A stretch of 46,982 bases of DNA from a virus. The number at the start of each line of letters is the position of its first letter. Positions within the stretch are counted from its first letter, which is position 1. Made by a program: the position numbers and the translations under genes. The DNA lies in the IMG/VR virus record IMGVR_UViG_3300030746_000023, positions 1 through 46,982 of that record; one strand, 5' to 3'. The notes below the pieces were generated by a model. The model searched no databases and was not told the DNA's origin. It saw only the letters and a program-made list of their open reading frames with translations. Shown one piece after another: positions 38,845-46,982 of the stretch.

Positions 38845-40934
38845 CTAAACAGCTAGGTCCTCTTGATTGGCGTATTGCTATTACCGATGGTAATGGTAGA
38901 CCAACACCCGAATTCCAACGTAGATGGGCTATCCAAAATCAGAATAATCTCCTGGTAGGGGTCACACTGGGGAACGGTCCACCGCCAATCACACCTGTTC
39001 CAGTCGATGGACAAGAATACGTAAATACAGCTACAACTCCGTGGACTCTATACGTAAGTCAGAACGGTACGTGGACTATTGTGGGTGTGTACAAATTTAC
39101 ACAGTTGTCAGACGTACCGCATAACTATAGTGGTGCGGCCAACAAACTGGTTGCAGTTAATGCGGGTGCTACTGGTCTTACATTTATCGCCCCTCCAGTA
39201 ATCCCACCTCTTTTGTCCTATAATGGTCCCCCAGGGTCAGACGGCATTGACGGAGAAGATGGATGGTCAATTCCTGGTCCTCCAGGTAAGGCAGGGGTCG
39301 CTGGAGTTAGTGGTCTGTCTGGATACCCTATTCCAGGTATGGATGGGATGGATGGCGATGATGGCTGGACAATTCCTGGTCTGACCATCTCTAATCCTTG
39401 GACCATCGGATCAGCAAAAGTGTACTCTGGTTCTGGCGCACCTGCCCCCAATTCACCTCCCGAAGGTTCTCTATATATGAGAACAGATACGGGAGTTGCA
39501 TACAACTATTTCGGCGCAGGAACCTTAGTGCCTATTGTTGTTATATTAACATCAGGGACTTCGTGGACAGTACCCTCTAATTGGGCGAGTGGTAGTAATA
39601 CTATTGAATGTATTGGGGGTGGTAGTAATGGTGCCGGTTTTGCCGGTATTGGCGGCACTGGCGGTACCTACTCTAAAATTACAAATCTCGCCCTAACTGC
39701 GGGCGGGACTGTGACTTACTCTGTTGGGGCAAGTGGAGGAGGCGACACATGGTTTAATGGTACTTCTGCTTCTGTCGCTTCTGTTACCGCTCCTGGCGGT
39801 GGTTCTGCGACTACTGCGATTGGTTCTGCTATTAATTCTGGCGGTGCTGGTGTAAATGGTAGTTCGGGTGGCGGCGGCGGTGGTGGTGCTGGCGGTCCAC
39901 ACGGGGTTGGCGCTAGTGGTGGTTTTATCTCCGGTAGTCCTAATGGCGGCGGTGGTGGCGGCGGCGGTGGTGGTACTGCTGGCTCTAGTGGGACCGGTGG
40001 TAATAACTATCTAGGTGCTGGTGGCGGTTCTGCCGGAGGCGCTGCGGGCACTAATGGCGGCGGCGGCGGCGGGGGTCTTAGTTTCTCCAGTGCTGGTGGT
40101 GCTGGTGGTGCGGGTGCCGAATGGGTAACTGCTGGTTCTGGTGGTGGCGGTGGTGGCGGTGGTGAAGATGAAACCGGCGGAGCTGGGGGCAACTACGGCG
40201 GTGGTGGCGGTGCTGGCGGTAATATCACAGGCGCCTTTGGTTCAGGTGCTGCCGGTGTAATTGTCATCACATATCTGATATCTGCTGCGGGAGCACTTCA
40301 GAACTGGGAACCACTATCTAATCTGACTACAATAAAGTCTAGAGGAGTTACAACAACTTCTGGAGCTCAATCCCTGAACTTTACGTCAGGTATGACTGTT
40401 TCAGATGACGGGTTTGGTAATGAAACCGTATCTCTCTCCGTTCCATTTCAGGGTATTCCCGGCATGGACGGAGCAGATGGCGACGATGGGTGGTCTATCC
40501 TCGGCCCCGCTGGTCCTGTAGGCGCTACTGGCGCGACCAGGGTCTCGGGCTATCCCATTCCGGGGATGGACGGAACTGATGGCGATGATGGATGGCCAAT
40601 TCCTGGTCCTCCTGGCCCAGTAGGTGCAACAGGACCTTCTGGCGGATTTACAGGTACATATCACACCGTAACCGGGTCAAGGTCTGTTGGCACCACATAC
40701 ACAAACTCTACTGGTAATGTTATGTTCATAGCCGTTACATTCTATCAATCCGGCGGCGCTGGCGTGACTTTGGAGATGGAGATAAATGGCGTTGCGGTCA
40801 ATGCTGAAACAACCACCGTCGCCGGTGGATATAATAAGACATTATACGGATTTGCTAATCCCGGCGACACATATGCCGTTATCCAGTTTGGCGCCGGTAC
40901 TATTGTTCAAAATGGCTGGGTTGAACGCTACTAA
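38841..40934 (+). CDS. Collagen-like and glycine-rich tail fibre
   Basis: 697 residues. N-terminus LDWRIAITDGNGRPTPEFQRRW is a virion attachment region. Two collagen-like segments (Gly-x-y runs with IPGMDG-x-DGDDGW repeats, nt ~39220-39390 and ~40450-40640) flank a Gly-rich domain (nt ~39600-40260) with GGGGGGG runs, like poly-Gly sandwich adhesins. The last ~95 residues are a globular receptor-binding-like end (FIAVTFYQSGG...EMEINGVAVNAETTT, NGWVERY). Likely trimeric receptor-binding fibre. ATGA overlap with the previous gene. Confidence 0.82.
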   Translation: MTKQLGPLDWRIAITDGNGRPTPEFQRRWAIQNQNNLLVGVTLGNGPPPITPVPVDGQEYVNTATTPWTLYVSQNGTWTIVGVYKFTQLSDVPHNYSGAANKLVAVNAGATGLTFIAPPVIPPLLSYNGPPGSDGIDGEDGWSIPGPPGKAGVAGVSGLSGYPIPGMDGMDGDDGWTIPGLTISNPWTIGSAKVYSGSGAPAPNSPPEGSLYMRTDTGVAYNYFGAGTLVPIVVILTSGTSWTVPSNWASGSNTIECIGGGSNGAGFAGIGGTGGTYSKITNLALTAGGTVTYSVGASGGGDTWFNGTSASVASVTAPGGGSATTAIGSAINSGGAGVNGSSGGGGGGGAGGPHGVGASGGFISGSPNGGGGGGGGGGTAGSSGTGGNNYLGAGGGSAGGAAGTNGGGGGGGLSFSSAGGAGGAGAEWVTAGSGGGGGGGGEDETGGAGGNYGGGGGAGGNITGAFGSGAAGVIVITYLISAAGALQNWEPLSNLTTIKSRGVTTTSGAQSLNFTSGMTVSDDGFGNETVSLSVPFQGIPGMDGADGDDGWSILGPAGPVGATGATRVSGYPIPGMDGTDGDDGWPIPGPPGPVGATGPSGGFTGTYHTVTGSRSVGTTYTNSTGNVMFIAVTFYQSGGAGVTLEMEINGVAVNAETTTVAGGYNKTLYGFANPGDTYAVIQFGAGTIVQNGWVERY

Positions 40935-40953
40935 CTAAGAAAGGAACTAAACA

Positions 40954-41373
40954 ATGGCTTCTCCTAACAAAATCGTTCGTATCGGCCCGGTGGCCCTTAC
41001 CACGACCACGACTACCAATATCTTCAACCCCGGTACTACCACTGGTGGTACGGGTATGCCACTAACGTCTGGCAATCTTTACTTTGTCCTTCGCCATATT
41101 CGCGTCACTAATAACACTACTGGTGCGCTTCAGGCAGCTCTCTGGCTCGGTACTACTGGTATTAATACTACAGGTGCATCATATGTTCTTGGTGGTATTG
41201 CCAGTGCTGGTGCCTTGACTGATGGTGTCAGCATTCCTGGTTCTGGTGCTGGTAACGTGAACTACGTGGATTGGTACGGTGCTACCCGTATGGACGCTGC
41301 CGACTTCCTCGTTGGCGGTGCTAGCGGTGCTGGTCTGACCATCACAATCGACGCGGAGATGGGCGTTAACTAA
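40954..41373 (+). CDS. Beta-rich minor virion protein (139 aa)
   Basis: AAGGA eight bases upstream of ATG. Thr/Gly/Ala-rich (ALTTTTTTNIFNPGTTTGGTG, YFVLRHIRVTNNTTGALQAALWLG), predicted all beta, ending TITIDAEMGVN. Codon use is as biased as that of the capsid gene, so it is probably abundant in the virion. Could be a capsid cement or fibre-associated protein. No family recognised. Confidence 0.6.
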   Translation: MASPNKIVRIGPVALTTTTTTNIFNPGTTTGGTGMPLTSGNLYFVLRHIRVTNNTTGALQAALWLGTTGINTTGASYVLGGIASAGALTDGVSIPGSGAGNVNYVDWYGATRMDAADFLVGGASGAGLTITIDAEMGVN

Positions 41374-41375
41374 AT

Positions 41376-41789
41376 ATGAGAATCTGGGACGCCACGAAGA
41401 TTGCAGCAGCTATTAAGCATTTTCTCAAAACAGAAGAACAGGTTGATGTAATTGAGTGGCTTTCCGACCCCGCCAATATAGTATTAGAGAATGATAATGG
41501 TGATCTAGCTATATTCGAGTATGGTGTTCAGGCAAATAAAATCTATTCTGGACACTACTATTTTAAATCTCGCGGTAAGCAAGCAATAAAAGCTGGTAAA
41601 GCATTTCTTGACGAACTCTTTAATTCATGTTATAATATACACATACTGATAGGTATGGTTCCAATTGAACGCAATGAAGTAAAGTGGATGACTCGTCAAC
41701 TTGGATTTAAGTCTTATGGCCTTCAAGAAGCTCGTGGAAAACAGTACGAACTCTTTATAATCACAAAGAAAGAATTTAATAATGAGTAG
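41376..41789 (+). CDS. T7 gp13-like GNAT-fold protein
   Basis: 137 residues. IYSGHYYFKSRGKQAIKAGKAFLDELF, IHILIGMVPIERNEVKWMTRQLGFKSYG and YELFIITKK follow phage GNAT-fold proteins related to T7 gp13, which is needed for internal virion protein assembly. Its location just before the ejection proteins matches the T7 order gp13-gp14-gp15-gp16. Acetyltransferase activity is uncertain. More AT-rich than the neighbours. Confidence 0.7.
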   Translation: MRIWDATKIAAAIKHFLKTEEQVDVIEWLSDPANIVLENDNGDLAIFEYGVQANKIYSGHYYFKSRGKQAIKAGKAFLDELFNSCYNIHILIGMVPIERNEVKWMTRQLGFKSYGLQEARGKQYELFIITKKEFNNE

Positions 41790-42279
41790 TCTATTTGGTA
41801 GTGGTAGTGGGGCTCTTGCTGGTGGGACTAATGCTTCTAGCAGTAACCAGGCTTATCCATATCTTCAGCAAGCCCTTAGTGGAAATGTAAGTAATGGTGC
41901 GGGTGCAGGAAACCAACTTGCCAGTATGCTTGGATTGAATGGTACTCCTGCTCAGAACCAAGGATTTACTAATTGGCAAAATAGTACAGGCTATCAGTTC
42001 GGTAAACAACAAGGCATGAATTCCATTACTGGTAATGCTGCTACCCAAGGTCTACTCAATTCTGGTGGCACATTAAAGGCCCTAGACACCTACGGACAGA
42101 ACTATGCAAACACCCAATATGGGAACTACACTAATCAACTTCAAGGTCTACTGAATTCAGGTAATCAGGCAGGTAGTGTAATTGGTAATGCAGGTAATGT
42201 GAGTCAAAGTACGGGCACGAATAATATATTTGGTCAGGGCGGTATTCCTGCCGGTATCGGACAACTGTTGGGCAAATAA
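41782..42279 (+). CDS. Small DNA-ejection (internal virion) protein
   Basis: 165 residues. Ala/Gly/Asn/Gln-rich. The block GFTNWQNSTGYQFGKQQGMNSITGNAATQGLLNSGGTLKALDTYGQNYANTQYGNY (split here: TGNAATQGLLNSG, TLKALDTYGQNYA) is characteristic of phage injection proteins in the gp14/gp7 position. It would be packed in the head or portal and released ahead of the DNA. 8-nt overlap with the GNAT gene. Confidence 0.75.
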   Translation: MSSLFGSGSGALAGGTNASSSNQAYPYLQQALSGNVSNGAGAGNQLASMLGLNGTPAQNQGFTNWQNSTGYQFGKQQGMNSITGNAATQGLLNSGGTLKALDTYGQNYANTQYGNYTNQLQGLLNSGNQAGSVIGNAGNVSQSTGTNNIFGQGGIPAGIGQLLGK

Positions 42280-42282
42280 GAC

Positions 42283-43644
42283 ATGGCCCTAATGGATCTT
42301 CTTCAATCCTTAATTGACCCCCAATCTTCTCAAGGTGGTGGAGCTAGTTTTGGACAAACTCAAGGAGCTATTGCCCCAGGTCAGTCCGCTGCACCAGGGG
42401 GACAGACGAGTACGCCTCTGGCTGAGGTAGTTGTACAAGCTAAGAAAAGAATGGCGCCCCCTGCCCAGTCTGTTGCACCACCCGCTAATCCTGGCCCACT
42501 AGCCGCACCTCCTAATATTGGCACTCCTCAAGTTGATCCTGGGGTTCCAGATCAAACACCACAACCCCCAGGTATAAACTACGACAATAGTGGAGCTGCT
42601 CAAGCTGTTAATTCGGCTATTTCGGGCGAGCATCCTCGTGGTGGAATGGCTAATAGTGGTGTGTATGGGCTACTTCCTCAGGGTCTTCAGCATGGTACCA
42701 TGCGTAATATCCTCGGTGCTCTCGGGGACGCCCTTCTTGTGTCCGGTGGGCGACAACCTGCTTATGAAGAGCGGATGCAACGTCAAGAACTCGGCCAAGC
42801 TATGGCAGGGATGGATATTAATGATCCGTCATCTGTAGCTGCAGCTAGTCAACGAGCCCTAGCTACTGGTGCAACTGGTGGTGCTGACATCTATGATAAG
42901 TCTACCGCACTCGCTGAACAGGCTAGGTTGCGCCAACAGTACATGGAATACAACAATACCTATCGAACCGGAATGCTTGGTGTTAGACAGGAAGCCCAAC
43001 AAGCACAAGCCGCTGGTATTGCTGATCGATATAGACCACAAATCGGCGGAATGCTGAGCGGTATTAAAGACCCCGCTATATATGCCCAGAAGTACCAATC
43101 ACTAGCACCTCTTGCTAAACAGATTGGTGGCCCTCTTGCAACCCCAGCTAGTTTGTGGTCTATACCCGAACCTGGTGCCTGGACACCTGACCTAACTGGT
43201 ACGTATGGTATGACATCTAATAACATTCAACAGGCGTCTGATCGTAGTGCTCAACGAAATGTCAGTATGCGTAATGCTGATGTGAATGCTGGTGCTAGGG
43301 TTCAGGCTGCCGGTATCAGTGCTAGTCGTCCAAGTGCGACTACAGAAATTCAAGGACTTGAACAAGCAGTAACCGACGGTAGTGCTACTCCTGCTCAAAC
43401 TGCTCGGTTCAACTACTTGACTACACACGCCACAGGAAGAGCACCCAGACCCCTACTTAATACGGGTGGTGGTGGAACTGCTCCCCCGGCTGTACCCGCC
43501 TCCACAAATCGCAACGCTGCAGTTAGTTATCAAGGAGGAGTCCCGGTATTTACAGAGGAACAAGCTCGGGCTCATGCAACCCCCGGTAATTCTGGTAAGC
43601 ACTTCTATATCCAAGGTCAACCCGGACTACAGGTCTTCCATTAA
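42283..43644 (+). CDS. Internal virion / DNA-ejection protein (453 aa)
   Basis: Pro/Gln/Ala-rich N-terminal 115 residues (LAEVVVQAKKRMAPPAQS...), then MRNILGALGDALLVSGGRQPAYEERMQRQELGQAM, a helical block typical of phage ejection proteins, a long helical region (QARLRQQYMEYNNTYRTGML, GARVQAAGISAS) and a Gly/Pro-rich end. Occupies the gp15-like slot. Overlaps the next gene by one base (TAATG). Function inferred from composition and position. Confidence 0.7.
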   Translation: MALMDLLQSLIDPQSSQGGGASFGQTQGAIAPGQSAAPGGQTSTPLAEVVVQAKKRMAPPAQSVAPPANPGPLAAPPNIGTPQVDPGVPDQTPQPPGINYDNSGAAQAVNSAISGEHPRGGMANSGVYGLLPQGLQHGTMRNILGALGDALLVSGGRQPAYEERMQRQELGQAMAGMDINDPSSVAAASQRALATGATGGADIYDKSTALAEQARLRQQYMEYNNTYRTGMLGVRQEAQQAQAAGIADRYRPQIGGMLSGIKDPAIYAQKYQSLAPLAKQIGGPLATPASLWSIPEPGAWTPDLTGTYGMTSNNIQQASDRSAQRNVSMRNADVNAGARVQAAGISASRPSATTEIQGLEQAVTDGSATPAQTARFNYLTTHATGRAPRPLLNTGGGGTAPPAVPASTNRNAAVSYQGGVPVFTEEQARAHATPGNSGKHFYIQGQPGLQVFH

Positions 43645-46600
43645 TGGCTGACCCTTGGGGTCCTGCACAGCCTACACCAACTTCTGGGGGCAATCCCTGG
43701 GGTCCTGTAAGTGCGCCTGTACCACAGTCGAATGATCTGTGGCATGAGGTTCTTGGTTATGCTGGTGGTAATAATGACACTGTAAATAAACTGGGCAACG
43801 CTGCTGGTGCGGTGTACAAACAAGCTGTCGCCAGCGGACCAATTATGAATGGTCTTCCTGGTGTTGCTGATGTGATCTCAGCAGTTCCTGGTTTGCATGA
43901 TGTTGGTCAGAGTCAGGTTGCTCAGGGTATCCAGAAAGTCCTTCCGCCGCTTATGGGCGGCCGTACCCCTGGTGTACGTGACATCATGGAGCAGTCTGGT
44001 TTTGGTCGTCAACCGGGTGAGACGGACGCGCAGTTACATCAGCGTTACAACCAAGGTCTGACTGACATCAACCAGCAAACTACCGCCGAAGCGACTGCTA
44101 ATCAAATTGGCAATGCTAATGGTAGTCTTGGTGACAAAGCCGCTCGTGTGGGCCAACAGGTCCTCAATATTGGTGCGGGTGTTGCTGCTAATCCCCAGTA
44201 TCTTCTTGCTCCTCAGATGGGTCTTGGTGCCGGTATGGCTGGTCGTCTTGGTGGTGCTATGGCGGGTAATGCTATTATAGGCGCTGCTGGAGATGCGGCT
44301 GCTCAGATGATGGATATGGCTCAGGGTCAGAAGAAAGACTTCGACATTGAGCAGAACCTTAAGTCTGCTATGATTGGTGGTGCTGTGGGTGGCGCTATTC
44401 ACGGGGCCGTAGAGGTCAGTCCATTTGTCAAGGGCCTCTTCGGTAACAGAGGTATTGACACAACCCCACAGGCTGATCCTAGGCCCAGTCAGATAACGCC
44501 TATGACACAGGATCATGTGCAACTTAATGCACAAGACCATGCTCAGTATCAGCAACTGTTGCAGACTGGTAGTGTGGACGACATCAAGAACTTCTTCCAG
44601 GGTAGGCAAGGTCCTCAGCCTAACTGGCAGGATGTCAATACCTGGGTTGAACATCGTGATGGACAGAGCCGTACTGGTCCAGTTCAACAGACGCTGCAAC
44701 CAGATTTCAACTATCAGGATCAATACAATCAACACGCGGAGATGGTACAGAATGAACAGCACCGCCAAAATGTTGAAGATCATGTCAACAACCAGACTGC
44801 TGGCTGGACTAATGCTCCTAATGTGGAGGTTGTTCATGGGCCTGCTGACATTGCTGATCCTGGAGTTCGCGCTCAAGCACTAAAAGAAGATAGACCGGGT
44901 AGTTCTAGTGAAGGCGCTCCCGGATTCTATGGTAAGGACGGTACTGTTCGAATTTACAGTGGCCGTAACGCCACCCCTGAAGATGTGAATGCACTCTTGT
45001 ATCATGAGGGCCTTGGCCACTTTGGTCTTGCCCAACAGTTCGGGGACAAACTTGATAGTACTCTGACTAGTCTTCTTGATCGTAATGTGAACCAACTGAG
45101 TCGCGACACAGACGCTTGGCAGAAAGCAAATCCCAAGGCGTATGGTGGTAACAGATTACGGGCTGCCGAGGAAGTTCTGGCTGAACGGTCTGAGAGTGGT
45201 GCTATGCCAAAGAACTGGAAGGACGCCATGGAAAGTGCTGTCCGCCAGTTTGGTCGTAAGATGGGGCTTAATCTCAGCTATAATGATGCGGAAGTGAGTC
45301 ATATTCTTGCTATGTCTCATGACGCTGTGATTAACGGCAAGTCTGGTGCTCGTGAGAATGGGTTCAACAGTGCTGGTAATCGGTTCATGTTTATCGGAAA
45401 GAACTCTCGTGGATTTGACCCATATGATGCGGGCACTTTCAGAGCGTCTGATGGCCAACAGCGTTCTGAAATTAGCGATAAAGATGCTAAACTTATTCCT
45501 CATCTCCAAGGCCCCACACTAGCGGATCACCTAGATCACCCAGAGTTGTTTGATCGATACCCTGAGCTACGCGATATTCCTGTGTCTTATAAACCTCCTG
45601 CTGGTTCAGACGGAGCGTACTGGGCTAAGGAACAGGGTGGTCCTCACATTGCAATTAGGCCAGATTCCCCTGACGTACTTAGGTCAGTTCTGCATGAAAC
45701 GCAACACGCAATTCAAGATATTGAAGGCTATCCCGATTTCAGAAAACTAGTTAATAATGGCGAAACTACTTCTAAGAATAGTGAATTTGGTTATCGAGAT
45801 CACCCTAGCGAACAAGAAGCCTTTACCACTGAGGATAGGGCTGGTATGTCTATGCGTGAACGTGATGCTAATCCAATCAAGTTCATGCGGTCTAGAGATG
45901 AAGACGGTAAACCCCCTTATCTCGGGTTCAACCGTAGAACAGGCGATACTGATTCGCCTGCGTATCAAGACACACTAAAAGATTTTATAAATAGTGTCGA
46001 AAATTTCACCAGTAAACATACCGAGGAGATTAGTAGGTTTCAACAAAGTGCTGAACGGTATAAGAAAGACTGGGAAGAGGGGCGGAAAGGTTCATTTGAT
46101 GGGCCTCCTAGTGAAAGTCAGGAAATTGCAACCTCTCGCAGGCTTGCACTATTCAATATGCTTGATAAAGAATTGTCTGGTTTTCATGAAGCAGATATTC
46201 ATAATCTTAAGTCTAGCCTAGAAAGCCCATATAGTCATGAGAGTTATATGGATGCTCTTTATGCGAAAGCTAATGAAAGTCTATCTAAAGATCAGAATAA
46301 GTTCATGACTCGTGCCCAACAACTTCGGAATCAAATTGCTCGTACTGGTTATATCCCCGAAGATCTTCAAGGCATTCATGACGAAGTTGAGAAGTACAAT
46401 GAAGGTAAGGAACCAATCAGTTGGGAAGAAACCCGCGCCAGAGCTTTTGAACTTGGCCTCAACCCTAATAAGATTCCTCAAGTCAAACAAGGTGAACTGA
46501 CTGCTCGTATCATGCGTGCTGGTGCTAGTGCTGACTTGGCTGCCGCAAAGGCTGATGACATTTTAAGTCGTCTTGGAACTGACCAATGGAAAGAGACAGA

Positions 46601-46982
46601 TCAAACCGATCTTGCTAAAGCAATTGCAGATCGTAATTGGGCAATGCACACTTTTCTCGGTCACACCTCGGAAGCTGGTCGTGCTCTGAATGTGAGTAAG
46701 GTGTTCAGGCAATATAGTGCGGGGCATATTGGCCCACTGCTAGACGCACTTCGTGAGAATGAGAGTGGTCTAGCACTCTTGGCTGATCCTACTAATCCTC
46801 AGGCCATGTTGTTCATGCAACAACTAAAGGCTGACCTCAAGGATGGTGCTAACCCTAAGGCGGCTAATGTTCGTATGGACGCGGTTAACAAACCCTATTG
46901 GTGGCAGTATCTTACTACCTTCCATATGAATATGATGTTGAGTGCGCTCTCCACTCACGTCAAAGCACCTATTGACATGACT
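43644..46982 (+). CDS. Giant polyvalent ejection protein with two zincin-like motifs (partial)
   Basis: Open from ATG 43644 to the window end, at least 1,113 residues without stop; the C-terminus is missing. N-terminus MADPWGPAQPTPTSGGNPWG then Ala/Gly-rich helices with possible membrane-active segments (GLGAGMAGRLGGAMAG, SAMIGGAVGGAIHGA). Around residue 454 is LLYHEGLGHFGL, and around 684 is VLHETQHAIQDIEGYP, both metalloprotease-like histidine motifs of polyvalent-protein domains. A long charged helical region follows. The visible end (WWQYLTTFHMNMMLSALSTHVKAP) resembles the membrane-interacting part of gp16-like proteins. Probably injected with the DNA to cross the envelope or counter defences. 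Confidence 0.78.
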   Translation, partial: MADPWGPAQPTPTSGGNPWGPVSAPVPQSNDLWHEVLGYAGGNNDTVNKLGNAAGAVYKQAVASGPIMNGLPGVADVISAVPGLHDVGQSQVAQGIQKVLPPLMGGRTPGVRDIMEQSGFGRQPGETDAQLHQRYNQGLTDINQQTTAEATANQIGNANGSLGDKAARVGQQVLNIGAGVAANPQYLLAPQMGLGAGMAGRLGGAMAGNAIIGAAGDAAAQMMDMAQGQKKDFDIEQNLKSAMIGGAVGGAIHGAVEVSPFVKGLFGNRGIDTTPQADPRPSQITPMTQDHVQLNAQDHAQYQQLLQTGSVDDIKNFFQGRQGPQPNWQDVNTWVEHRDGQSRTGPVQQTLQPDFNYQDQYNQHAEMVQNEQHRQNVEDHVNNQTAGWTNAPNVEVVHGPADIADPGVRAQALKEDRPGSSSEGAPGFYGKDGTVRIYSGRNATPEDVNALLYHEGLGHFGLAQQFGDKLDSTLTSLLDRNVNQLSRDTDAWQKANPKAYGGNRLRAAEEVLAERSESGAMPKNWKDAMESAVRQFGRKMGLNLSYNDAEVSHILAMSHDAVINGKSGARENGFNSAGNRFMFIGKNSRGFDPYDAGTFRASDGQQRSEISDKDAKLIPHLQGPTLADHLDHPELFDRYPELRDIPVSYKPPAGSDGAYWAKEQGGPHIAIRPDSPDVLRSVLHETQHAIQDIEGYPDFRKLVNNGETTSKNSEFGYRDHPSEQEAFTTEDRAGMSMRERDANPIKFMRSRDEDGKPPYLGFNRRTGDTDSPAYQDTLKDFINSVENFTSKHTEEISRFQQSAERYKKDWEEGRKGSFDGPPSESQEIATSRRLALFNMLDKELSGFHEADIHNLKSSLESPYSHESYMDALYAKANESLSKDQNKFMTRAQQLRNQIARTGYIPEDLQGIHDEVEKYNEGKEPISWEETRARAFELGLNPNKIPQVKQGELTARIMRAGASADLAAAKADDILSRLGTDQWKETDQTDLAKAIADRNWAMHTFLGHTSEAGRALNVSKVFRQYSAGHIGPLLDALRENESGLALLADPTNPQAMLFMQQLKADLKDGANPKAANVRMDAVNKPYWWQYLTTFHMNMMLSALSTHVKAPIDMT

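Noticed and set aside
44034-44876. 280-codon minus-strand frame
   Set aside because: Antisense to the giant ejection protein, which is open in the plus frame throughout.

Overview
The window is a contiguous piece of a tailed double-stranded DNA phage with podovirus-type virion genes; no host chromosome genes are visible. The head and tail genes are of the P22 type: portal, coat, gp4-like adaptor and gp10-like tail needle-adaptor. The replication genes are of the T7 type: gp4-like primase-helicase, gp5-like DNA polymerase, gp2.5-like ssDNA-binding protein and gp3-like endonuclease I. A GcrA-like helix-turn-helix protein weakly suggests an alphaproteobacterial host or ancestry. The right end runs off inside an ejection-protein gene. 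The left end stops just after a class II ribonucleotide reductase, so this is not a complete genome.

Layout. Positions 1 to about 24,520 are transcribed leftward (minus strand). Reading in the direction of transcription from about 24.5 kb, there is first a loose region of small unknown genes separated by unusually long non-coding stretches (24.5-18.6 kb), rich in inverted repeats. It includes three tandem ~110-nt structured elements at 21.3-21.7 kb and a duplicated leader element. Next is a tight operon behind a sigma70-like promoter (18565-18592): a repeat-tailed unknown protein, a C26-type class I glutamine amidotransferase, a class II glutamine amidotransferase, a phiEco32-type COOH-NH2 ligase, an unknown protein, a second amidoligase (Amidoligase_2 type) and a RimK-like ATP-grasp ligase. 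This looks like a complete pathway for building an amide-linked peptide or nucleotide-like product. Small regulators follow, then primase-helicase, polymerase, SSB, PD-(D/E)XK nuclease, a secreted ClpP-like protein, an M15 endolysin, endonuclease I, a DnaQ-like exonuclease, nucleotide-metabolism genes and ribonucleotide reductase.

A 750-nt divergent intergenic region (24525-25281) carries one leftward promoter and two near-perfect rightward sigma70 promoters. From 25,282 to the right end all genes are on the plus strand: terminase small and large subunits, an inserted cytosine-methyltransferase-like gene, portal, scaffold, coat, a beta-rich virion protein, gp4-like adaptor, a gp10-like protein that is split into two genes by a LamG lectin-like adhesin gene, a collagen-like and glycine-rich fibre, a T7 gp13-like GNAT protein, two ejection proteins and a giant polyvalent ejection protein.

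The most striking observation is translational. Four leftward genes (ribonucleotide reductase, PD-(D/E)XK nuclease, primase-helicase and class II amidotransferase) have conserved N-termini that extend upstream of every ATG/GTG/TTG, up to an AUU, AUC or AUA codon near a Shine-Dalgarno-like sequence. In the amidotransferase the nucleophilic Cys2 immediately follows an ATT codon, which nearly fixes that start. The second main observation is the split gp10-like tail protein. The third is the cluster of structured, gene-poor DNA at 21.3-24.1 kb. All functional calls are from reading motifs by eye; no database search was run.
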